Assembly (NCBI GenBank): GCA_002633025.1
Contig: NMRB01000794.1
Coordinates: 122,349 to 186,348, forward strand
DNA: 64,000 bases
Source: Notospermus geniculatus
Taxonomy: Eukaryota > Nemertea > Pilidiophora > Heteronemertea > Lineidae
Direction of reading: 5' to 3'
In this document: piece after piece, positions 57,440-64,000 of the stretch
How positions within the stretch are numbered: the stretch's first letter is position 1
Layout of the letters: each line of letters opens with the position of its first letter
The notes under the pieces: model-generated
Databases searched by the model: none
Told to the model about the DNA's origin: nothing
What the model saw: only the letters and a program-made list of their open reading frames with translations
Made by a program: the position numbers and the translations under genes

Positions 57440-57562
57440 ATGACCGGTGAAGGGCCCCCGGACGGGTAGGGGTGGTGCCGATTATAGGACATTTTCCCCC
57501 AGATATTTGCCCCTAGAATTGCCCCCCCCCCGGACATTTATCCCCATATATTGCCCCCCCCC
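57440..57562. repeat. C-tract repeat bordering an assembly gap, copy 2
   Basis: GGTAGGGGTGGTGCCGATT, GGACATTTTCCCCC, TTGCCCCC and GGACATTTATCCCC precede the gap. The far side (58474-58515) reads GGGGGCAAATGTCCG, the inverted form. Homologous to 23563-23690. Confidence 0.85.
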
Positions 57563-58473
57563 NNNNNNNNNNNNNNNNNNNNNNNNNNNNNNNNNNNNNN
57601 NNNNNNNNNNNNNNNNNNNNNNNNNNNNNNNNNNNNNNNNNNNNNNNNNNNNNNNNNNNNNNNNNNNNNNNNNNNNNNNNNNNNNNNNNNNNNNNNNNNN
57701 NNNNNNNNNNNNNNNNNNNNNNNNNNNNNNNNNNNNNNNNNNNNNNNNNNNNNNNNNNNNNNNNNNNNNNNNNNNNNNNNNNNNNNNNNNNNNNNNNNNN
57801 NNNNNNNNNNNNNNNNNNNNNNNNNNNNNNNNNNNNNNNNNNNNNNNNNNNNNNNNNNNNNNNNNNNNNNNNNNNNNNNNNNNNNNNNNNNNNNNNNNNN
57901 NNNNNNNNNNNNNNNNNNNNNNNNNNNNNNNNNNNNNNNNNNNNNNNNNNNNNNNNNNNNNNNNNNNNNNNNNNNNNNNNNNNNNNNNNNNNNNNNNNNN
58001 NNNNNNNNNNNNNNNNNNNNNNNNNNNNNNNNNNNNNNNNNNNNNNNNNNNNNNNNNNNNNNNNNNNNNNNNNNNNNNNNNNNNNNNNNNNNNNNNNNNN
58101 NNNNNNNNNNNNNNNNNNNNNNNNNNNNNNNNNNNNNNNNNNNNNNNNNNNNNNNNNNNNNNNNNNNNNNNNNNNNNNNNNNNNNNNNNNNNNNNNNNNN
58201 NNNNNNNNNNNNNNNNNNNNNNNNNNNNNNNNNNNNNNNNNNNNNNNNNNNNNNNNNNNNNNNNNNNNNNNNNNNNNNNNNNNNNNNNNNNNNNNNNNNN
58301 NNNNNNNNNNNNNNNNNNNNNNNNNNNNNNNNNNNNNNNNNNNNNNNNNNNNNNNNNNNNNNNNNNNNNNNNNNNNNNNNNNNNNNNNNNNNNNNNNNNN
58401 NNNNNNNNNNNNNNNNNNNNNNNNNNNNNNNNNNNNNNNNNNNNNNNNNNNNNNNNNNNNNNNNNNNNNNNNN
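57563..58473. other. Assembly gap (911 N)
   Basis: Unknown bases inside the pogo-like element. Frames spanning it are not real. Confidence 0.99.
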
Positions 58474-58692
58474 GGGCAAAATCCGGGGGCAAATGTCCGA
58501 AGTGAAAGTGTCCTCCTGATACCGTCCCCATGTGACACTGAGTATTTTGCTCTGAGATGCCAGGGAAATGCATGAGATATTGGCAAATGGGTGCGCACCC
58601 CTCCGTCGAGCTACACCCCTTTCTGTCAATCCTGGATCCGGCACTGGGTTCAGATTCACGGGAATGGTAGGCCTAGTGTGACAACTGATAAT

Positions 58693-58812
58693 AGTGAGCT
58701 TTCGCAACCGCCCGGTTAGGTCCTACGACTACGTTTATCTATTGTGTGAGTTGACTCGAACAATAGATAAACGTAGTTGCAGGGCCTAACCGGGTGGTTG
58801 CGAAAGCTCACT
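58693..58812. mobile_element. 120-bp hairpin element, AAT target duplication
   Basis: AGTGAGCTTTCGCAACCGCC and ACTACGTTTATCTATTGT mirror ACAATAGATAAACGTAGT and GGTGGTTGCGAAAGCTCACT-type arms around a 14-base loop. AAT flanks at 58690-58692 and 58813-58815. Confidence 0.88.
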
Positions 58813-59611
58813 AATGAATGACTAAATACGATACTATTTGTTGAAGCAAAGATGACCCGGATTCATGGTTATACTCCAGTAGGCTCACATGAGTCCTGTA
58901 CCATGTATCTGCTTATCAGCCGCTGTTTATAATAAGTAGGTCACTGGAATTCCCCTTCAGCTTTAAATAAACTTGGGAAGTTCCCATAAAGAAAAATGCC
59001 TTAAAACCACACTTTGCAGGCCAAATGTTGCACTTATTTTTTGTGCAAAACCATCTATGAGTGATACCCTATTCGTTGAACATGACCGTTATGCACTAAA
59101 TACCAACGGTTTTCAGTGCATAGCGGACAAAGAATCGCACTTTGCCTTTTATTGTATAGATACACGATCCAGGCCAAGTTATGAAAGGCCTAGTCAGGGT
59201 TACACATCACTTGTGAGTTTCTTTTCAACGGTAGACCGCAGTTTTATTCCACAGTAGACCTGCGTTTAATTGACATCATTTACAAATCGTACTGGTCAGT
59301 AGAAGTCAGGCATGACATTGGCAAAGCTAGACAGACACATTCTCTGTTGGCGCGTTGGTCAAGATGAAAAAAATGCTCCTTACAATTTTGGCATTTGGTC
59401 TCCTCACATCTGAATGATGTTGCTAACCCACGACGTCACAGGTCTTATTCTTTGTAAGAAAAAATCCGGCTTTTGGATGACTTTCATACTGCTGACATTT
59501 TAAGGCAACTCCATGGGATTTCAGCCACCCAATTCGCAATGTAACATGCGTAGGCTGTGGAAAGCGTGGAAAATTGCAAGTAATGATGAACATGGCCAAT
59601 CTCCAGCCTAA

Positions 59612-59824
59612 TCAAGGCTTGAAGTTATGCGTATCATTGGCGAGTCCTGGGGTCAGATAACCGCAGAAGCCATCCACACGGCATGGAGAGCCTGTGGGCT
59701 TCTACAAAATGAAGAACCTGCACCTGAACATGTCGATCATGATGTAATAGATTTTGATGAGTTAGACGAGGAAGGTGGTGACGATGGTATAATCTTTGAC
59801 GATGGGAATGATGATAGTGAGTGA
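59612..59824 (+). pseudogene. Probable pogo-like transposase C-terminus
   Basis: The plus-strand frame reads SRLEVMRIIGESWGQITAEA, IHTAWRACGLL and then a long acidic tail (DFDELDEEGGDDG) to a stop. Pogo/Tigger transposases end with a helix of the pattern W-X2-(I/V)-(T/S)-X2-(T/A)-I-X2-(C/A)-W-R/F-X2-(A/C)-G followed by acidic residues, which fits. The catalytic domain must have lain in the missing or decayed part upstream. Alternative: chance similarity in a short frame. Confidence 0.45.
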
Positions 59825-60173
59825 TTTGAGGTTTTGCAATTTGATTTGTAGTTTGGCCGGCGAGGCATTAAAATTGTTTTCGTTAGACTCAGTTCTTTGC
59901 CTTTAGGTTAGTCACGGGAGAGGGTTAATAAAGATCGCCAACCATGATTGATTGTTGATATTGGTCAATTCATTTTGACAAAAGTGAAACTGACCCTCAC
60001 CACGGGATATCCATTACGATGCTCACCAGGCGTAAGACGATTTCCATTGAACATGTAACCCTGACTAGGCCTTTCATAACTTGGCCTATATCGTGTATAG
60101 TCAATAATTCGCGTAGTTCGCAGGTTGGCCGCGGTGGCCGGATAAGTCATATTATACAGTAATTGAACCTTCA

Positions 60174-60574
60174 GGGCCGTAACTACGAAGCGCGATTAGG
60201 CCAACACGCGTGTAAATTCATAGTTATTCAGGTTAAGGGCCTAGAAAACCATTGTGTTGCTACCTTGTACGCTGCTTGATCGGCAGCATTTATCCGCAGG
60301 ATAACCACGCGGTTAACATTCCTGCGTTTACGTGCAGGAGGATCGAAGAAAAGAGTTGAATGACTCTAAACAAGGCCTGTAGGTTGTTTAAGTTTTTCTT
60401 TTGTCCTCCTGCAGCTAGACAAAGGAAAGTTAACCACGGCTGATTATCCTGTGGGTAAATGCTGCCGATTAAGCAGCGTACAAGGTAGCAAAACAATGGT
60501 TTTCTAGGCCCTTAACCTGAATAACTATGAATTTACACGCGTGTTGGCCTAATCGCGCTTCGTAAGTACGGCCC
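60174..60574. mobile_element. 401-bp GGGCCGTAAC-tip element, TCA target duplication
   Basis: Tips GGGCCGTAACTACGAAGCGC and CTTCGTAAGTACGGCCC, with arms of about 140 bases (AGGCCAACACGCG, GGGCCTAGAAAACCATTG). TCA flanks at 60171-60173 and 60575-60577. It sits 14 bases right of the TA-flanked element, within the same RT gene. A 3-bp duplication with GGGCC tips suggests a Harbinger-like MITE; no protein. Confidence 0.9.
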
Positions 60575-60577
60575 TCA

Positions 60578-61727
60578 GAATCCCCTGACAACGCGCCAAT
60601 TGTGATTGTGAAAAAGCCTGACAGTTCGATACGTTTCTGTTGTGATTTTAGGGGTCTCAACCTCAAGACCAAATTTGATTGTGAACCTACAGCTTCAACA
60701 GATGATATTTACGCAAAACTGGTGAGAGATCAGTATTTCAGCAAATTTGATTTCACAAAAGGTTATTGGCAAACTCCAATTCCTGAAGAACATCGCGATT
60801 ACACTAGCTTTACGACTCCAGAACAGGGAACCTACCGGTTCTGTAGAACCCCTTTCGGTCTCAAGAACAGTGGTGCAACTTTTAATCGGCTAATGCGATT
60901 ATTACTACAGGGTGTCGACAATGTCGATAACTTTGTGGACGACGTAGTTGGACACACAGTGCCATGGAATGAGCACCTTAGAATGCTGCGAGAATTTTTC
61001 ACCAAAGTACGTGAGAATAGGCTCACAATTCGTCCTACAAAATGCATGATTGGGTACCCTAGCCTCGGCTTTGTTGGAAATGTCGTTGGCAAGGGAAGTG
61101 TTGAAATGGACCCTGGAAAGGTCGAAAAGATTCTAAACGCAGAACCACCACAAACCAAGAAGCAACTCAAATCGTTTCTTGGCATGGCAAGTTGGTTTTC
61201 TTCTTTCATACCAAATTTTTCAGACTTGTCAGCAGCATTGACAGATATGACAAGGAAAGGGAAACCAAATGACCTTGTGTGGAGTGAAGTTGAACTGGAA
61301 TCATTCCAGAAATTGAAAAGTGCTTTGTCAATGAAACCAATTCTCAAATTGCCAGATTTTACGAAACCATTTGTGTTGCAAGTTGATGCTAGTGAGCGTG
61401 CGGTAGGTGGAGTGTTACTACAGGAGTATGGCGACAAGCTATTTCCGGTGTCGTACACCAGCCGGAAGTTGCTTGATCGCGAGTGTCATTACTCGTGCAT
61501 TGAACGTGAGAGTTTGGCTTTGGTCGTTGCAGTGAAAAAGTTTGAGAAATATGTGTATGGGAGAGAGTTTGTCCTGTGCACTGACCATCAGCCATTGGCC
61601 TGTATTGATAAGAGAGACATTGATAATGCCAGGGTAATGAGATGGGCATTTCAATTTCAAGATTAAGATTATCAAAGGGAGTGAGAATTGCGTTGCGGAC
61701 TACCTTAGCCGGGCGTATAATGGATAG
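60578..61727 (+). pseudogene. Reverse transcriptase and RNase H of the Gmr1-like element
   Basis: Frame open from about 60578 to 61666. RT: VKKPDSSIRFCCDFRGLN, FSKFDFTKGYWQ (catalytic Asp), FCRTPFGLKNSGATFNRLM, and NFVDDVV with the Asp pair (FVDD where YVDD or YIDD is usual). Connection: KKQLKSFLGMASWFSSFIP. RNase H: LQVDASERAVGGVLLQ (Asp), CIERESLALVV (Glu) and LCTDHQPLACI (Asp). After a stop at 61664-61666 another frame continues with GSENCVADYLSRA to a TAG near 61727, so one frameshift splits the end. It would copy element RNA to DNA in the cytoplasmic particle. It follows integrase, as in Gmr1. Confidence 0.92.
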
Positions 61728-61935
61728 ACTGCTGGATAGCAAATATGGCCGCTGTTGTTGTATTGCAGACCGTTTCAAATCATAACGATAAGTTACATGT
61801 ATGTCTAGTGAGTGAGACAATGTGAAATGGTTAGTTAAATCGGACTGAAGTATTTAAGGAAAGTGTAAATATTAATTAGTACGAATTGTTCATTATGAGT
61901 GTCACGAATATACTTTTTGTCTAAGAGTTTGTTCT

Positions 61936-61949
61936 AAGGAGGGGGATAG
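61936..61949 (+). promoter_or_regulatory. Polypurine tract
   Basis: AAGGAGGGGGATAG directly precedes the 3' LTR and would prime plus-strand DNA synthesis. Confidence 0.85.
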
Positions 61950-62528
61950 TGTCATGAATCATGTTATTTTCCTAGAATTCCTAGAGTCATGTTATTTTCC
62001 TAATGTGTAAGGGTTGTCCCTTGTGAACCCAAGTTCACTAGACAGGTTACGCACGGCCAGTTAAAACTCTCTTAAAGGTTACGTACTCCGGTCGCCGTCA
62101 CCTGATTTGGTATTTTTAGATGGTATGTCAATGGAAATTTGTTATGCTGACGTGTGGTTACATAAGCGGTGATCTCTGATGGTATAAAAGGCTGGCTGTG
62201 TCAGCAGATTTCACTCTTAAGTCATCCTTCGTTGAGCGAGGAGCTCGTTGGCTTTCTGCCCAGCAGTTTTCCGATAGGCTAGCCCACTTTACCCAGCCTG
62301 TGAGTATATTTCCGTCTTGGTTTAAATTTCCCGTTTAAAGGCGATAGCTCTGTACATGTATCTATGATGTATTTCAGCCATGTATTGATGTATTTCAGCC
62401 TAGACGCAGCTTTTCCCTTGTACTCGTCGTACGAACCAACTGTACCCTCCTATGTAAATACGCTACGATATACGATTATTCGACGTCACCGAGTTTTCGT
62501 TCGTTCTTCCTTCCCCCTGGTTGTGACA
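61950..62528 (+). repeat. 3' LTR of the Gmr1-like element
   Basis: Same ends as the 5' LTR. Differs by a few substitutions, a shorter C run before GGTTGTGACA and a small local duplication around GATGTATTTCAGCC (near 62366-62400). Confidence 0.95.
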
Positions 62529-63434
62529 CTGCCCCTTATGCAGCGGTCAATGACAACTCTGTACCCCCCCTATCAGACATTCGACATTTATTCGACGCCT
62601 GGGAAAAAAGTGGTCGTCCAGGAATCGACAGTTTTTCACCCAGAGCACAATATCCTTGCTCCAGGAATTCACTGTTTCTTCTTTTTTGAGATTCAGAGCA
62701 TCACTTTTTTTCACTTGTCGAACACAGAACGCCAGGAATTCGACGTTTTTACGGTCAGTCTAACAAAAACTACGAAAAAACAAACAAGTGAGAACCCCAT
62801 TTCATTTCGTGTTACTCACTCCCCTAGCAGAGAATTGACGAACTATCTTAGCTGTTCCATGTGATATTTGCCACCCAGCTGATCTGCTGATGGCTCTGCA
62901 TTAATTTGTCCTGGGGAGGGAAAACAATTGCAGATGCAGTCATGCCATGTGCTTGTCATGCTGATTGCTGGTGTTAAGATTTCTAACACGTACTTGATAC
63001 CGACGTAGGTGCACATGTCATATGGCATCGATTTTTCATGCTCTCTCCTCTCATCTTATGGATTGGGGTGCCATAACTACTGAAAACTGGGGAAAATATT
63101 GAAAATTTTACTGAAGACCATTTCTTTCTGATGGCTGGCAGCTATGGCCTCAGAGTCGCCGAGTGCGCCATGATGCTGAAAACTATGTAGATCGAGGCTG
63201 GAAAAACGTGGTTGTTGGGATGACTGATCTCGATCGCCAGACATGCGACGGTGTTTCGACGGTCCCGTACTGCCCGTCGACAGGAATTCACCAAAGATCG
63301 TTTGTTTTTATTTCAGACATTCGACGAAAATTCACTGCTGATTTTTTCTCAGGTCGTCAGGCACTCGACGCTAGGGAAAGTTTTGAAACCTCAGGATGCG
63401 ACGCTAATTCGGCGTCGCATTAGCGTCGACCCCT
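62529..63434. other. No gene; region rich in TTCGAC words
   Basis: CAGACATTCGAC occurs near 62576 and 63316 in similar contexts (GGGAAAAAAGTGGTCGTCCAGG; GCTGATTTTTTCTCAGGTCGTCAGG), suggesting two diverged copies of a repeat. Near 63397-63427, GACGCTAAT and ATTAGCGTC form a short hairpin. Confidence 0.45.
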
Positions 63435-63435
63435 N

Positions 63436-63780
63436 TCCATGTGTTCGAATCTGGAAGATAGCCGCGATGAATTTCACCTTAGAAACCCGTTTTTATTTTC
63501 ATATCTATTATTTGTATCTCCTTTATGTGCCCCCTGGCATAACATAAAACTGTTTGGGTTCGGAGATTGTTTGGGCTACTCGCTAGGTACTGATGGACGC
63601 CTCATTTAACATGGGCCATTGAACTATCTTTTTATGAAGATGGGGATTTGGCCTAGTGGTTTAAGGCGTGCTGCCCTTAGTGCTGGCGATTGATGCCTCA
63701 TGCGAGGGTCCATGGGTTCGAATCTGGAAGATAGACGCGATGACTTTCACCTTAGAAACCCGTTTCTATTTTCATAACCA
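63436..63780 (+). repeat. tRNA-like 271-bp unit, one partial and one full copy in tandem
   Basis: After a single N at 63435, the tail of one unit (GTGTTCGAATCTGGAAGATA) is followed by the 50-base spacer, GGGTTCGGAGATTGTTTGGG, A box TGGCCTAGTGG, B box GGGTTCGAATC and the AACCCGTTTCTATTTTCATA tail. Same family as 33321-34985 but about 10-15 percent diverged, so tandem arrangement occurs at two independent places. Confidence 0.85.
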
Positions 63781-64000
63781 AAACTGTCTTGGTGTGTGCT
63801 TTGATAACCCTAAGACAGCCTGTTGCACGTGGCAATAGGGACGTTTAGACGGCAGAGCAAAAAGCCACATTCCAATCCGATCGACTAGCATTCAACGCCG
63901 GATGTGGTCTTCAGCATGTTCGCGCGTTTGTACCGACGACTTCGTTTGATGAGGACGCATTCCAGCTTCAAACTGAGACCACGGAACCCGCCACGTACTT
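63781..64000. other. No recognised feature
   Basis: Nothing assignable in the last 220 bases. Confidence 0.3.

Larger units (their letters stand above)
57211..60159. mobile_element. 2.95-kb TA-flanked pogo-like transposon in the RT gene
   Basis: Tips CTGTATAATATGACTTATCC and GGATAAGTCATATTATACAG pair over about 65 bases, including CCGCGGCC. TA is duplicated at 57209-57210 and 60160-60161, and RT coding is collinear across. Contains a gap of 911 N (true size unknown), a 120-bp hairpin element and a transposase-like C-terminus at 59612-59824. TA target plus that fragment point to the pogo branch (inference). An internal inverted copy of subterminal sequence lies at 59157-59206. Confidence 0.82.
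52485..62528 (+). mobile_element. Gmr1-like Ty3/gypsy LTR retrotransposon with three insertions
   Basis: LTRs of 576 and 579 bp (TGTCATGAATC to GTTGTGACA) bound a primer-binding site, gag with a zinc knuckle, protease, integrase, then RT and RNase H, and a polypurine tract. Integrase ahead of RT is the Ty1/copia order, but every domain is Ty3/gypsy-like; this combination defines Gmr1-like elements. Insertions: a tRNA-like SINE (56532-56758), a TA-flanked transposon (57211-60159) and a 401-bp element (60174-60574). Without them the element is about 6.4 kb. The LTRs differ by a handful of substitutions and two small indels, so the insertion is fairly young. The flanks (CAGGT against CTGCC) show no target duplication. 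Copy is non-functional as it stands. Confidence 0.93.

Noticed and set aside
57447-58707. Long open frames of 320-390 codons
   Set aside because: They consist almost entirely of unknown bases (gap 57563-58473).

Overview
The window looks like nuclear DNA from a marine invertebrate animal, most likely a deuterostome such as an echinoderm, hemichordate or cephalochordate (inference). The clues are spliced transposon genes with GT-AG introns and AATAAA signals, many TAGGCCTA and TACATGTA words, tRNA-derived SINEs, BEL/Pao, Penelope-like and LINE remnants, and a Ty3/gypsy element of the Gmr1 type, a group first described in deuterostomes. I find no convincing host gene. Almost everything recognisable is mobile or repetitive DNA, much of it nested. 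All boundaries were read by eye.

Layout. 1-3.93 kb is one unbroken heptamer satellite. 4-13 kb holds small inverted-repeat (MITE-like) elements, a pogo/Tigger transposase fragment, a palindromic Penelope-like tail inserted in another element, and a composite interspersed repeat carrying a tRNA-Val-like SINE. 14-21 kb has a decayed BEL/Pao gag split by a TTAA-flanked element, and a reverse copy of the composite repeat split by two 1.2-kb elements. 22-25.5 kb is repeats plus an assembly gap at a C-tract. 25.7-30.8 kb is a PIF/Harbinger transposon with two convergent genes: a MADF-domain protein (five exons, plus strand) and a DDE transposase (two exons, minus strand). 31.9-38.6 kb is LINE reverse-transcriptase debris invaded by a 9-bp-TSD element family, a TA-flanked 1.9-kb element and six near-identical 271-bp tRNA-like units in tandem. 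39-50 kb is mostly further inverted-repeat elements and dispersed repeats. 50.1-52.4 kb has a BED-like fragment, a GIY-YIG remnant of a Penelope-like element and an 800-bp foldback. 52.485-62.528 kb is the Gmr1-like LTR retrotransposon (gag-protease-integrase-RT-RNase H), with near-identical LTRs and three insertions. The end of the window repeats the tRNA-like unit.

The most unusual signals are these: (1) a family with identical tips and 7-bp target duplications present as a 1,237-bp element, a 54-bp copy and a 23-bp copy made only of two tips, which looks like an excision-footprint series; (2) the inverted pol order of the Gmr1-like element; (3) hammerhead-like folds in the Penelope-like tails; (4) the tandem 271-bp tRNA-like array, whose single relative has a 13-bp target duplication; (5) a degenerate five-copy version of the satellite heptamer about 37 kb away from the large array.
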